A stretch of 64,000 nucleotides of DNA from positions 62,001-126,000 of the forward strand of contig NZ_SJEY01000004.1 of assembly GCF_004761875.1 (NCBI RefSeq). Reading direction: 5' to 3'. Below are positions 47,617 through 56,519 of the stretch, piece after piece; within the stretch, counting starts at the first letter, position 1; the number at the start of each line of letters is the position of its first letter. Origin of the DNA: Roseovarius aestuariivivens (GTDB lineage: Bacteria > Pseudomonadota > Alphaproteobacteria > Rhodobacterales > Rhodobacteraceae). The translations under genes and the position numbers were made by a program. The notes under the pieces were generated by a model. That model worked only from the letters and a program-made list of their open reading frames with translations, ran no database searches and was not told the DNA's origin.

Positions 47617-48183
47617 CTAGCCCAGCCGTGCCACAGGAACATGGCAGGGGCAGGTCACAAGATGGTCGTTGACCATGCCCACCGCCTGCATGAAGGCGTA
47701 GACGATGGTGGGGCCGCAGAACTTGAATCCGCGTTTCTTCAAATCCTTCGAAATTTCGCGCGAGATTTCCGTCTCGGTCGGCACCTCGGCCAGCGTGCGC
47801 CACGCGTTCTGGATGGGCCGTCCGCCGACGTGGTCCCAGAGATAACTGTCAAAGCCCTGCTCGGCCTCGATCGACTGCCAGACGCGGGCGTTACCGATCG
47901 TGGCCTCTATCTTGCCGCGGTGGCGGATGATACCGGGATCGGCCAGCAGGCGCGTCACCTCTGCCTCGCCCCATGTGGCGATGATATCGGGGTCAAACCC
48001 TTGAAATGCCGCGCGAAAGTTCTCGCGCTTGCGCAGGATGGTGATCCAGCTCAGACCGGCCTGAAACCCGTCGAGAACAAGCTTTTCCCACAGCGCGCGG
48101 CTGTCGTAATCGGGGACGCCCCACTCGGTATCGTGATAGGCAAGGTAGATCGGATCCTGCCCCGCCCAGCCGCATCTTTCCAT
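47617..48183 (-). CDS. tag: DNA-3-methyladenine glycosylase I
   Basis: A 188-residue base-excision enzyme removing 3-methyladenine. The start MERCGWAG and the segments YHDTEWGVPDYDSRALWEKL and GLSWITILRKRENFR are highly conserved; the zinc ligands are Cys4 and His17 at the N-terminus, and His175 and Cys179 in HLVTCPCH. Starts at ATG 48183. Divergent from the EAL gene. Confidence 0.96.
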   Translation of the reverse strand: MERCGWAGQDPIYLAYHDTEWGVPDYDSRALWEKLVLDGFQAGLSWITILRKRENFRAAFQGFDPDIIATWGEAEVTRLLADPGIIRHRGKIEATIGNARVWQSIEAEQGFDSYLWDHVGGRPIQNAWRTLAEVPTETEISREISKDLKKRGFKFCGPTIVYAFMQAVGMVNDHLVTCPCHVPVARLG

Positions 48184-48294
48184 CCTCGGGCCTCCCGTTT
48201 TCCGCCAATCCGCGCAATCTGACTCAACTGCGCTGTTTAACAAATAATTAGCAGCCGTGGCCGACCTTCGCCATCAAAGCGAGCGGAGATTTTC

Positions 48295-49134
48295 ATGGGG
48301 CAGAAACTGAACAAATGGGCGGATGTCGAAGCGGGTCATCACAACCCGCTGGCCTATGCCGTAACGGCGCGGGACCAGTCGATCATCAACATGGTCGACA
48401 CCGCGGTCCGCCACAAGGACGTGATGCTGGCCTACCAGGCGGTGGTGCCCGCCGGGCGCCAGACCCGGCCCGCCTTCTATGAGGGGCTGGTGCGGGTGCT
48501 CGACGAGACCGGGCGCATCATCCCCGCGCGCGATTTCATTCACGCCATCGAAACGACCGAGACGGGCCGCATCATCGACTGCCTCGCGCTGGAAAAGGGC
48601 CTGCGCGCATTGCACAAGTTCCCGGGTCTGCGGCTCTCGATCAACATGTCGGCGCGCTCTATCGGTTACGGGCGCTGGATGCGCTCGCTCAAACGCGGGC
48701 TGGGGCAGGATCCCACCATCGCCGAACGGCTGATCCTCGAGATCACGGAAAGCTCGGCCATGCTGGTGCCGGAACTGGTGGTCAGCTTCATGACCGACCT
48801 GCAGCGCAAGGGGATCAGCTTTGCACTCGACGATTTCGGCGCGGGCTTCACCTCTTTCCGGTATCTGCGCGATTTCTACTTCGACATCCTCAAGATCGAC
48901 GGGCAGTTCATTCGCGGCATCGCCAACGATCCCGATAATCAGGTGCTGACCCGGGCGCTGGTGGGCATCGCCGAACAGTTCGACCTCGTCACAGTCGCCG
49001 AAAGCGTCGAACGGCCCTGCGACGCGGCCTATCTGGAACGGATCGGTGTCGATTGCCTGCAGGGCTATTTCTTCGGCGCGCCCACGGTTCATCCGCCGTG
49101 GGAGGAAATCAGCGAACAGGTCGCCTTCGCCTAA
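48295..49134 (+). CDS. EAL-domain c-di-GMP phosphodiesterase
   Basis: A 279-residue protein that is almost all EAL domain, with no GGDEF, PAS or membrane part. Catalytic positions look kept: EGLVR in place of EALVR, Asn in LSINMSARS, Glu in ILEITES, the Asp pair in DDFGAGF, Lys in LKIDGQFIR, Glu in VAESVE, and Gln in QGYFFG. The Gly of the usual AEGVE is Ser. It should hydrolyse c-di-GMP to pGpG, though activity is not proven. Free-standing in the cytoplasm. Confidence 0.92.
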   Translation: MGQKLNKWADVEAGHHNPLAYAVTARDQSIINMVDTAVRHKDVMLAYQAVVPAGRQTRPAFYEGLVRVLDETGRIIPARDFIHAIETTETGRIIDCLALEKGLRALHKFPGLRLSINMSARSIGYGRWMRSLKRGLGQDPTIAERLILEITESSAMLVPELVVSFMTDLQRKGISFALDDFGAGFTSFRYLRDFYFDILKIDGQFIRGIANDPDNQVLTRALVGIAEQFDLVTVAESVERPCDAAYLERIGVDCLQGYFFGAPTVHPPWEEISEQVAFA

Positions 49135-49263
49135 TGTGACAACGCATCGTTGCCGCCCGTCTCTGCCTGAGGTAAACCCTCGGGCAACGGCGGGAATCCG
49201 AACGCCGCGCCCCGGCGTGGCCGCTCTGCCCCGCCATGAATGGAACTTATGGTGGAGGATACC

Positions 49264-50439
49264 ATGACCAACGTAGTTATCGCATCGGCAGCGCGCACCG
49301 CTGTCGGCTCCTTCTCTGGCGCATTCGCCAGCACGCCCGCCCACGACCTGGGCTCGGCCGTGCTCGAGGCCATCGTCGACCGCGCGGGCATCGAAAAATC
49401 AGAGGTGTCCGAAACCATCCTCGGTCAGGTCCTGACCGCCGCGCAGGGCCAGAACCCCGCGCGTCAGGCCCATATCAATGCTGGCCTGCCCATCGAAAGC
49501 GCCGCCTGGGGCATCAACCAGGTCTGCGGCTCGGGCCTGCGTGCAGTGGCGCTGGGCGCGCAGCACATCCAGCTGGGCGATGCCGATGTCGTCGCCGCCG
49601 GCGGTCAGGAGAACATGTCGCTCTCGACCCATGCAGCGCATCTGCGCGCCGGCCACAAGATGGGCGATGTGAAATATATCGACACCATGATCCGCGACGG
49701 CCTGTGGGACGCCTTCAACGGCTACCACATGGGCCAGACCGCCGAGAACGTCGCCGAAAAGTGGCAGATCAGCCGCGAGGCGCAGGACGAATTCGCGCTC
49801 GCCAGCCAGAACAAGGCCGAGGCCGCGCAAAAGGCCGGCCGCTTCGATGACGAGGTGATCCCCTTCACCGTCTCGACCCGCAAGGGCGACATCGTCGTCG
49901 ACAAGGACGAATATATCCGCCACGGCGCGACCATCGACAACATGACCAAGCTGCGCCCGGCCTTCACCAAGGACGGCTCGGTCACCGCGGGCAACGCGTC
50001 GGGCATCAATGACGGCGCCGCCGCCGTTCTTCTGATGAGCGCCGAGAACGCCGAGAAGCGGGGCATCACGCCGCTCGCGCGCATCGTCTCCTACGCCACC
50101 GCCGGTCTCGATCCGTCGATCATGGGCGTCGGCCCCATCCACGCCAGCCGCAAGGCGCTGGAAAAGGCCGGCTGGAAGGCCGAGGATCTCGACCTTGTCG
50201 AGGCCAACGAGGCCTTCGCCGCGCAGGCCTGTGCGGTGAACAAGGACATGGGCTGGGATCCGGAGATCGTGAATGTGAACGGTGGCGCCATCGCCATCGG
50301 TCACCCGATCGGCGCCTCGGGCTGCCGGATCCTCAACACGCTCCTGTTCGAGATGCAGCGCCGCGACGCCAAGAAGGGCCTCGCCACGCTCTGCATCGGC
50401 GGCGGCATGGGTGTCGCCATGTGCCTCGAGCGTCCGTAA
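49264..50439 (+). CDS. phaA: acetyl-CoA acetyltransferase (beta-ketothiolase)
   Basis: A 391-residue biosynthetic thiolase condensing two acetyl-CoA to acetoacetyl-CoA. Catalytic residues are Cys88 (NQVCGSGL), His347 ([10 protein letters not shown]) and Cys377 (LCIGGGMG). ATG 49264 is five bases after GGAGG. phaB follows 167 bases later on the same strand, giving the PHB precursor pathway; phaC is not in the window. Confidence 0.96.
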   Translation: MTNVVIASAARTAVGSFSGAFASTPAHDLGSAVLEAIVDRAGIEKSEVSETILGQVLTAAQGQNPARQAHINAGLPIESAAWGINQVCGSGLRAVALGAQHIQLGDADVVAAGGQENMSLSTHAAHLRAGHKMGDVKYIDTMIRDGLWDAFNGYHMGQTAENVAEKWQISREAQDEFALASQNKAEAAQKAGRFDDEVIPFTVSTRKGDIVVDKDEYIRHGATIDNMTKLRPAFTKDGSVTAGNASGINDGAAAVLLMSAENAEKRGITPLARIVSYATAGLDPSIMGVGPIHASRKALEKAGWKAEDLDLVEANEAFAAQACAVNKDMGWDPEIVNVNGGAIAIGHPIGASGCRILNTLLFEMQRRDAKKGLATLCIGGGMGVAMCLERP

Positions 50440-50453
50440 CCGAACCAGGGCAC

Positions 50454-50475
50454 AGGCGGGGCGCATGCCCCGCCT
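50454..50475 (+). terminator. strong hairpin after phaA
   Basis: Nine-base-pair perfect stem AGGCGGGGC/GCCCCGCCT with a four-base loop, but only a poor T-tract. It may act as a partial terminator between phaA and phaB or protect the phaA 3' end. Confidence 0.5.
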
Positions 50476-50531
50476 TGGTCCCTTGATCCAGCGGACCGGA
50501 CACAGCTTTCCGCAGACACCTGTAATGTGAT

Positions 50532-50550
50532 TGCGCAATAAAGTTGCGCA
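50532..50550. promoter_or_regulatory. palindrome upstream of phaB (PhaR-like operator)
   Basis: Perfect inverted repeat TGCGCAA-TAAAG-TTGCGCA, 57 bases before the phaB ATG. PhaR in related alphaproteobacteria binds TGC-rich palindromes (CTGC-N3-4-GCAG), so this is a candidate site for control of PHB synthesis. A phaB promoter would lie here if the preceding hairpin terminates. Confidence 0.5.
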
Positions 50551-50606
50551 TCTGGACGGTGGACTGTAACAGACTTTCAAACATATTCAGCCAATCGGAG
50601 GATTTC

Positions 50607-51329
50607 ATGGCACGAACAGCACTTGTTACCGGCGGGACCCGGGGCATCGGCGAGGCGATTTCAAAGGCGCTCAAGGCCGAGGGCTACACCGTGGCCGCCA
50701 CCTATGCCGGCAACGACGAAAAGGCCGCGGCCTTCACCGAGGCGACCGGCATCAAGACTTACAAGTGGAACGCCGCCGATTACGACGCCTCCAAAGAAGG
50801 TATCGCATCGGTCGAGGCCGATCTCGGCCCGATCGACGTGGTCGTCGCCAACGCGGGCATCACCCGTGACGCGCCCTTCCACAAGATGACCCCGGACCAG
50901 TGGAAAGAGGTCATCGACACCAACCTCACCGGCGTCTTCAACACCGTGCACCCGGTCTGGCCGGGCATGCGCGAGCGCGGCTTTGGCCGGGTCGTGGTGA
51001 TCAGCTCGGTCAACGGCCAAAAGGGCCAGTTCGCCCAGGCCAACTATGCCGCCACCAAGGCGGGTGATCTCGGCTTCGTGCGCAGCCTCGCGCAGGAAGG
51101 CGCCTCCAAAGGCATCACCGTCAACGCCGTGTGCCCGGGTTATATCGCCACCGAAATGGTCATGGCGGTGCCGGAAAAGGTCCGCGAATCGATCATCGGT
51201 ATGATTCCGACGGGCCGTCTGGGCGAGCCGGAAGAGATCGCGCGCTGCGTGACCTTCCTCGTGTCCGACGACGCGGCCTTCATCAACGGCTCGACGATCT
51301 CGGCCAATGGCGGTCAGTTCTTCTCCTGA
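50607..51329 (+). CDS. phaB: acetoacetyl-CoA reductase
   Basis: A 240-residue short-chain dehydrogenase reducing acetoacetyl-CoA to (R)-3-hydroxybutyryl-CoA with NADPH. TGGTRGIGEAI binds the cofactor, NAG is present in VVANAGIT, and the catalytic Ser-Tyr-Lys are in ISSVNGQKGQFAQANYAATK. Starts at ATG 50607, with CGGAGG six bases upstream. Followed by an efficient terminator. Confidence 0.95.
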   Translation: MARTALVTGGTRGIGEAISKALKAEGYTVAATYAGNDEKAAAFTEATGIKTYKWNAADYDASKEGIASVEADLGPIDVVVANAGITRDAPFHKMTPDQWKEVIDTNLTGVFNTVHPVWPGMRERGFGRVVVISSVNGQKGQFAQANYAATKAGDLGFVRSLAQEGASKGITVNAVCPGYIATEMVMAVPEKVRESIIGMIPTGRLGEPEEIARCVTFLVSDDAAFINGSTISANGGQFFS

Positions 51330-51354
51330 TCGGGGTTTGACGACCAAATCGACA

Positions 51355-51383
51355 AGGGCCGGTCCGCGCGACCGGCCCTTTTT
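51355..51383 (+). terminator. rho-independent terminator of phaB
   Basis: Ten-base-pair perfect stem AGGGCCGGTC/GACCGGCCCT, five-base loop, then five T. Confidence 0.92.
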
Positions 51384-51424
51384 CGTGCCCCCTTCAGGAT
51401 CTCGCGCGCGGGACTTTTCGCCCC

Positions 51425-51456
51425 AAAGAAAAGGGGCTGGTCATGCGACCAACCCC
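51425..51456 (-). terminator. terminator of the YdcH-like gene
   Basis: On the minus strand a stem GGGGTTGGTC/GACCAGCCCC (one mismatch) with a four-base loop is followed by TTTTCTTT. It lies about 45 bases after the stop of the small gene at 51500. Confidence 0.75.
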
Positions 51457-51499
51457 GTCTTTCCGTTTGCTGCGGGAAGGCACCCAAGCGCCCTCGGTA

Positions 51500-51670
51500 T
51501 CAGGCCGATACGGACAGCTTTTCGATCTCTTCCTTCAGCCGCAGCTTTTGTTTCTTGAGTTCGGCGATTTCAAAGTCACTGGAACCTGGCGACCTTTGGG
51601 CCGTTTCAACCTGTTCCGAGAGGGATTTGTGTTTCTTCTTCAGTTCCTCGACATGTGAACTCAAGCTCAT
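51500..51670 (-). CDS. YdcH/DUF465-like small coiled-coil protein
   Basis: A 56-residue protein starting MSLSSHVEELKKKHKSLSEQ and continuing to FEIAELKKQKLRLKEEIEKL; this two-helix, heptad-rich layout is that of DUF465 (YdcH), widespread and uncharacterised. Starts at ATG 51670. Probably cytoplasmic, forming helical hairpins or dimers. Confidence 0.8.
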   Translation of the reverse strand: MSLSSHVEELKKKHKSLSEQVETAQRSPGSSDFEIAELKKQKLRLKEEIEKLSVSA

Positions 51671-51786
51671 TAGATGCGTCTCCTCTCATGATGTTGAATG
51701 ACATCTTCGAGTGCAGCACAAAAAATGGATTCTGTCACGCCGCACGCGCACGGTCGGCGATCCTTTAATCCGGACAAGTTGAAATT

Positions 51787-52554
51787 TCAGGCAGGAAAGG
51801 GCAGGGCGGCCCCAAGACGAAGCACCGCCGTCGTCGCCATCGTATAGCTGTCGCCGTCCTTTTCGTGCCGGTCGCCCGCGTGCAAAACCCACCCGTTATG
51901 AAGCTTGAAAGCCGCCCGCCCGCCGCGCCGCCCGCGCAGCAGGACCAGGCGCGCCGGCTGCCCCGCGCGTGGGACAAGCGGCAAAACTTCAAGACTTCCA
52001 AGGTGTTGCGCGGCGTGGCCCAAAAGCTCGGGTAGGCGCTCGGCGCGCTGGATAAAGGTGACGGTGCCGCGCGGGGCCGTGCGTTTCGCTGCCGCCGCGA
52101 CCCAGGCGGCAAGCGGCGTCGATTCGCCAAGCGCGGTTTCCCGACCCGAATCCGTGGCCGGGGTCGAGGCCGCGCGGTCGAAATAGGGCGGGTTCGCCAT
52201 CACGTGATCGAAATGCCGCGTGCGCAGGTCAGCGGGCAGATTGGCAAGGTCGCCGGTGATCACCTCCAGATCGATGCGATTGCATGTTGCGTTGTCCCGC
52301 GCCAGATCGGCGTAACCGGGCTGGATCTCCAGACCCGTCAGATGCACCCCCTGCACCCGGCGCCCAAGGCACAGCGCCGCCACGCCCGCACCACAGCCCA
52401 GCTCCAGCACCCGCTCTCCGGGTCTCGCGGGCAGGCTCGCGGCGAGCAGAACCGGGTCGATGCCCGCGCGATAGCCCGCCTTCGGCTGTGCGATCTGCAA
52501 GGCCCCGCCAAGAAAGGCGTCGCGCGTGACATCGGCGTCCGCGCTATCGCTCAT
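51787..52554 (-). CDS. TrmN6-like tRNA (adenine-N6)-methyltransferase family protein
   Basis: A 255-residue SAM methyltransferase. The start DAFLGGALQIAQPKAGYRAGIDPVLLAA is typical of the TrmN6/YfiC group, motif I is VLELGCGAGVAAL at about 49-61, and the catalytic N6-adenine motif is ANPPYF at about 120-125. It probably methylates A37 of a tRNA; target not proven. It overlaps the DUF2007 gene by 11 bases. Confidence 0.88.
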   Translation of the reverse strand: MSDSADADVTRDAFLGGALQIAQPKAGYRAGIDPVLLAASLPARPGERVLELGCGAGVAALCLGRRVQGVHLTGLEIQPGYADLARDNATCNRIDLEVITGDLANLPADLRTRHFDHVMANPPYFDRAASTPATDSGRETALGESTPLAAWVAAAAKRTAPRGTVTFIQRAERLPELLGHAAQHLGSLEVLPLVPRAGQPARLVLLRGRRGGRAAFKLHNGWVLHAGDRHEKDGDSYTMATTAVLRLGAALPFPA

Positions 52555-52762
52555 TCACTGAGATCCCGTTGTCGGTCATCACCTGTTGCGCGTCTTCCAG
52601 ATCGTCGTCGACAACCATCAGGCGGCGCGGAAAAATTCCGATCCCGCCTTCGAGGATGCTCATATTTACGTCCATTTCAAAGCAGTCTATACCCTCGCCC
52701 TGAAGCAGGGCCTTGGCAAAGGCGATCACGGTCGGGTCGGTGGTGCTGAGAAGCTGTTTCAT
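52544..52762 (-). CDS. DUF2007-type small protein
   Basis: A 72-residue protein with the alpha/beta pattern of the DUF2007 (putative signal-transducing) family: KQLLSTTDPTVIAFAKALLQGEGIDCF, then VNMSILEGG, FPRRLMVVDDDLEDAQQVM. Function unknown. Overlaps the methyltransferase start, so co-expressed. Divergent from the polyprenyl synthase gene. Confidence 0.82.
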   Translation of the reverse strand: MKQLLSTTDPTVIAFAKALLQGEGIDCFEMDVNMSILEGGIGIFPRRLMVVDDDLEDAQQVMTDNGISVNER

Positions 52763-52817
52763 GGGGATGACTTAAGGACACAGGGCTTTATTTGTCGAGC
52801 CATGTGACAGGAGTTAG

Positions 52818-53819
52818 ATGGGATTGGATCACGCCGCCACCAAGCCGCACGAGGCCTTGGCCGCGCATCTTGAGGCCAAGATGCGGGACGTGAACGCGCT
52901 CATTCGCGATCGCATGGCCTCGCGCCATGCCCCGCGCATCCCACAGGTCACCGCACATCTGGTCGAGGCCGGCGGCAAGCGCCTGCGCCCGATGCTGACC
53001 CTCGCAGCAGCCGATCTTTGCGGCTACGACGGCACCTTCGACGTGCATCTCGCCGCGACGGTGGAATTCATTCACACCGCCACGCTTCTGCACGACGATG
53101 TCGTCGACGAAAGCGCGCAACGCCGCGGACGGCCCACCGCCAACCTGCTCTTCGACAACAAGTCGAGCGTGCTGACCGGCGATTATCTCTTCGCCCGCGC
53201 CTTTCAGCTGATGGTCGAAACCGGCTCGCTCCGGGTGCTCGATATCCTCGCCAACGCCTCCGCCACCATCGCCGAGGGCGAGGTGCTGCAGCTGACCGCG
53301 GCGCGCAACCTCAAGACGGACGAGGCCATCTACCTGCAGGTGGTGCGTGGCAAGACCGCCGCGCTCTTTTCCGCGGCGACCGAAGTGGGCGGCGTGATCG
53401 CCGGGGCCGATCAGGCCCAGATCGGCGCGCTTTTTTCCTATGGCGACGCGCTCGGTATCGCCTTCCAGATCGTCGACGACCTGCTCGATTATCAGGGCGA
53501 CACCAAGGCGACCGGCAAGAATGTCGGCGACGACTTCCGCGAACGCAAGCTGACCCTGCCGGTGATCAAGGCGGTTGCGGCGGCAACCGAATCCGAGCGC
53601 GCCTTCTGGGCGCGCACCATCGAAAAGGGCGATCAGCGCGACGGCGATCTCGAAGAGGCGCTGCACCTGCTGGACAAGCACGGCGCGCTCGACGCGACGC
53701 GTCAGGATGCGCTCAGCTGGTCGGCCAAGGCCCGCGCGCAAATGGCGGCGCTGCCCGATCATCCGGTGCGCGACATGCTCGACGATCTGGCCGATTACGT
53801 GGTGGCCCGCGTCACCTGA
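52818..53819 (+). CDS. long-chain polyprenyl diphosphate synthase (IspB/DdsA type)
   Basis: A 333-residue trans-prenyltransferase. The first Asp-rich motif is DDVVDE at about 94 (ATLLHDDVVD) and the second DDLLD at about 221 (QIVDDLLDYQGD); GGKRLRP lies at about 53-59. It makes the ubiquinone side chain, in this group probably decaprenyl (Q10), although chain length cannot be read from sequence. AGGAG lies seven bases before ATG 52818. Convergent with ispE. Confidence 0.94.
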   Translation: MGLDHAATKPHEALAAHLEAKMRDVNALIRDRMASRHAPRIPQVTAHLVEAGGKRLRPMLTLAAADLCGYDGTFDVHLAATVEFIHTATLLHDDVVDESAQRRGRPTANLLFDNKSSVLTGDYLFARAFQLMVETGSLRVLDILANASATIAEGEVLQLTAARNLKTDEAIYLQVVRGKTAALFSAATEVGGVIAGADQAQIGALFSYGDALGIAFQIVDDLLDYQGDTKATGKNVGDDFRERKLTLPVIKAVAAATESERAFWARTIEKGDQRDGDLEEALHLLDKHGALDATRQDALSWSAKARAQMAALPDHPVRDMLDDLADYVVARVT

Positions 53820-53864
53820 CGCGCGGCGCTATTCCCTCGATGCAAGATAACCTGCCGACCTGGC

Positions 53865-54698
53865 TCAGACCGGCGCGTTGAGCTTGGCTTTCTTGACCCA
53901 CCAGGCCGGAAAGCCCTCGCGCAGGCGCCCCGCCGCCGATCCGGCGGTTTCGGCGTTGCGATAAAGCCCGAAACAGGTTCCCCCGGACCCCGACATGCGC
54001 GCAAGGCGGCAGCCCCCGGTGACCTCGATCGCGTTCAGCACCTGCGCAATGCGCGGCTGCAGCTCGATGGCGGCCTCTTCGAGATCGTTGCGCATACCCC
54101 GGATCCACTCGGCCAGTTCGGCGCCGCTCATCTTCTCCGGGATCGCCTCGGGCATCGGTGGGTTTTCCCGCGATTTCAGACGCGCGAACACCTCTTTCGT
54201 AGGCACCGCGAGGCCGGGATTGACCAGCACGGCATAAAGCGCGGGCAGTTCGCGCATCGGCGTGATCTCGTCGCCGATATTGCGCATCCGCGCCGCTCGG
54301 TTGCCAAGGCAGACCGGCACATCGGCCCCAATTTCGGTCAGATCGTCGGGAATGGGCTTGCCCGTCAGCCGGCTGATCAGGCGCAGCGTCGCGGCGGCAT
54401 CTGCCGATCCCCCGCCAAGTCCGGCGGCATGCGGCAGGATCTTCTTCAGCGCGATCTTCGCATCCGTGTCCATCATCTGTGCGGCCTTCCAGACGAGGTT
54501 GCTCTCGTCCGTGGGCACGCCCTTGGCCATCGGGCCGGTCACCTGCAAGCTGGTTTTATCGGCCAGGCTCACGCGCACCGTGTCGCCCACATTGGCGAAC
54601 ATCACCAGCGAATCAAGCAGGTGATAGCCATCCTCGCGCTGACCCGTGACATGCAGGGTCAGGTTGACCTTGGCCTGTGCCAGCGCCTCAGCCGTCAT
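53865..54698 (-). CDS. ispE: 4-diphosphocytidyl-2-C-methyl-D-erythritol kinase
   Basis: A 277-residue GHMP kinase of the MEP isoprenoid pathway. AQAKVNLTLHV at the N-terminus, the ATP loop LPHAAGLGGGSADAAA at about 88-103, and the C-terminal MSGSGGTCFGL motif are as expected. It overlaps the end of the TPR gene by 11 bases. The polyprenyl synthase converging on it uses products of the same pathway. Confidence 0.96.
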   Translation of the reverse strand: MTAEALAQAKVNLTLHVTGQREDGYHLLDSLVMFANVGDTVRVSLADKTSLQVTGPMAKGVPTDESNLVWKAAQMMDTDAKIALKKILPHAAGLGGGSADAAATLRLISRLTGKPIPDDLTEIGADVPVCLGNRAARMRNIGDEITPMRELPALYAVLVNPGLAVPTKEVFARLKSRENPPMPEAIPEKMSGAELAEWIRGMRNDLEEAAIELQPRIAQVLNAIEVTGGCRLARMSGSGGTCFGLYRNAETAGSAAGRLREGFPAWWVKKAKLNAPV

Positions 54699-56403
54699 CG
54701 TCTGCGACCTTCAGCGGCGGCGCGCCCTCTTCGGCCAGAACCTCGTCCAGCCCGACCTCAAGCTTGCGGCGGATTCGGTCCGGGTCGATATCGGGCGACG
54801 GGTCGTCCTCGTCCACGAAGGACAGCGCGCGTTTCCACTGAAACCGCGCCTCGGTCTTGCGTCCCACGGCCCAGAGCACGTCGCCCAGGTGATCGTTCAC
54901 CACCGGATCCACCGGCATCAGTTCGGCGGCGCGCTCCATGTGGCCGATGGCCTCGTCATAGCGGCCCAGCCGGTAGAGAACCCAGCCGAGGCTGTCGACG
55001 ATATAGCCGCTGTCGGGCTGCCGCTCGACCGCCTCCTCGATCATCGCCAGCGCCTCGTCGAGCTTGATCTGCTTTTCCACCAGCGAATAGCCGAGATAGT
55101 TGAGCACCTGCGGATGTCCGGGGTTCAGCTCCAGCGCCTTGCGGAAATCCGCCTCGGCCTCCTGCCAATTGCCCTGCCGCTCGTGGCTGATGGCGCGGGC
55201 GTAGCGCACGAACCACTGGTCGCTCTCCAGCGCCGTGTACCGTTCCAGCGCCGCGTCATAGGCGGCGACGGCGGCGGCGAAATCCTCGGTCTGGCGATAA
55301 AGATCGCCGGCGGCGACATGCACCAGGGGCAGGTCGGGATTGGTCTCGCGCAGCTGCGCCAGAACCTCGATGGCCGCGTCGGTCTTCTCCGCCCGGCGCA
55401 GCGATTCCGCGCGGCCCATCTCGGCCGCGGCAAAGGACGGATGATCGCGCGGCACGCGCTTGTAGGTCTCGACCGCAAGCTCGTAGCGTTCCAGCGATTC
55501 CAGCAGTTCGGCCGCCATGATGATCGCGTCCACATGTCCCGGATGCAGGTACTCGGCCATGCGTGCATAAAGCAGCACGTAATCCTCGCTCGCATCGTTC
55601 AACAGCGCCTGACCGATGGAGTAATACACCTCCGCCAGCCCCTCCTTGGCCCCCGTGATCAGGCGGAAGGGCACCGGCAGGCCGCTTTCCAGCTCTGCGC
55701 GCAGCGCCGCGATCTCGGGGTCGAGCGTCGTGCCAAAAGCATCGTCGAGCACCGCGACCGCTTCGTCGTTGCGCTCCAGCTGGCTCAGAACCTCGGCCCA
55801 GGCGATGGTGCCCCGCCGCGTGCGCTGCAGCGGCGCTTCGCCATTGCCGGAAAAGATCGCCTCTGCGGCCTCGAAATCCCCGACCGAGGCCAGCGCGAGG
55901 GCCTTGTGATAAAGCGCGAAACTGCGCAGCCCGCGTTCCTCGGCGACAGCATCGAAGGCGACAAGGGCCGCGTCCACATCGCCCCGGCCCAGTTGGACCC
56001 AGGCCCGGGTCAGCCCGTCGGCCAGCTGCCCGATGCCGCGCCCCGCCTCCAGCCGCTCCAGCACCGCGTCATAATTGCCGGCTTCGATGTCCTCGACGAT
56101 CAGCGCCATGAAGGCGACCTGGCTTTGCAGGCCTTCCGCATCGATCTTCTGCGCCACCGTCGCGGCCCGGTCGATATCGCCCAGCGCCATATAGGCGATG
56201 ACGGCGTTTTCCAGCAGGGCGGGGTTGGAACTGTCCCGCGTGATCGCCTCGCTCAGATACCGCGCGGCGGCGGAAAAGTCATTGGCATAGCTTGCCTGCC
56301 GCGCCGCCAGATAGGCGCCCACGTCTTCGGTCGCCGTGGCGGGGATCGCGGTCGCGGCGAGGGTGGCCGTAACGGCCCCGGCTTTCAGGAATCTGATGGT
56401 CAC
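54688..56403 (-). CDS. exported tetratricopeptide-repeat protein
   Basis: A 571-residue protein with a signal peptide (TIRFLKAGAVTATLAATAIPATA) from GTG 56403; the frame continues upstream without a site or homology. About ten TPR-like helical pairs cover residues 30-540 (e.g. ALLENAVIAYMALGDIDRA, HPQVLNYLGYSLVEKQIKLDEAL). It probably works in the periplasm as a scaffold for envelope assembly. It lies directly upstream of ispE in the same direction, with an 11-base overlap. Confidence 0.88.
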   Translation of the reverse strand: MTIRFLKAGAVTATLAATAIPATATEDVGAYLAARQASYANDFSAAARYLSEAITRDSSNPALLENAVIAYMALGDIDRAATVAQKIDAEGLQSQVAFMALIVEDIEAGNYDAVLERLEAGRGIGQLADGLTRAWVQLGRGDVDAALVAFDAVAEERGLRSFALYHKALALASVGDFEAAEAIFSGNGEAPLQRTRRGTIAWAEVLSQLERNDEAVAVLDDAFGTTLDPEIAALRAELESGLPVPFRLITGAKEGLAEVYYSIGQALLNDASEDYVLLYARMAEYLHPGHVDAIIMAAELLESLERYELAVETYKRVPRDHPSFAAAEMGRAESLRRAEKTDAAIEVLAQLRETNPDLPLVHVAAGDLYRQTEDFAAAVAAYDAALERYTALESDQWFVRYARAISHERQGNWQEAEADFRKALELNPGHPQVLNYLGYSLVEKQIKLDEALAMIEEAVERQPDSGYIVDSLGWVLYRLGRYDEAIGHMERAAELMPVDPVVNDHLGDVLWAVGRKTEARFQWKRALSFVDEDDPSPDIDPDRIRRKLEVGLDEVLAEEGAPPLKVADDDG

Positions 56404-56468
56404 GGTCTGCCTGCCTGTGTTCTGAAGATTTGGCGCAGAGCCTAGTATGCAGCGCCGCCCAACGCAAT

Positions 56469-56492
56469 GAGGGCGGCCCATTTGCCGCCCTC
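56469..56492 (-). terminator. hairpin after the ETF-QO gene
   Basis: Perfect nine-base-pair stem GAGGGCGGC/GCCGCCCTC with a six-base loop, 28 bases after the ETF-QO stop. The minus-strand T-tract is poor, so termination may be partial. Confidence 0.5.
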
Positions 56493-56519
56493 CTGTAAAC
56501 CCTAAACGGATCTGCCGCG

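Noticed and set aside
54646..56445. Long plus-strand frame opposite the TPR gene
   Set aside because: The minus-strand product has a signal peptide and regular TPR periodicity; the plus frame has none.
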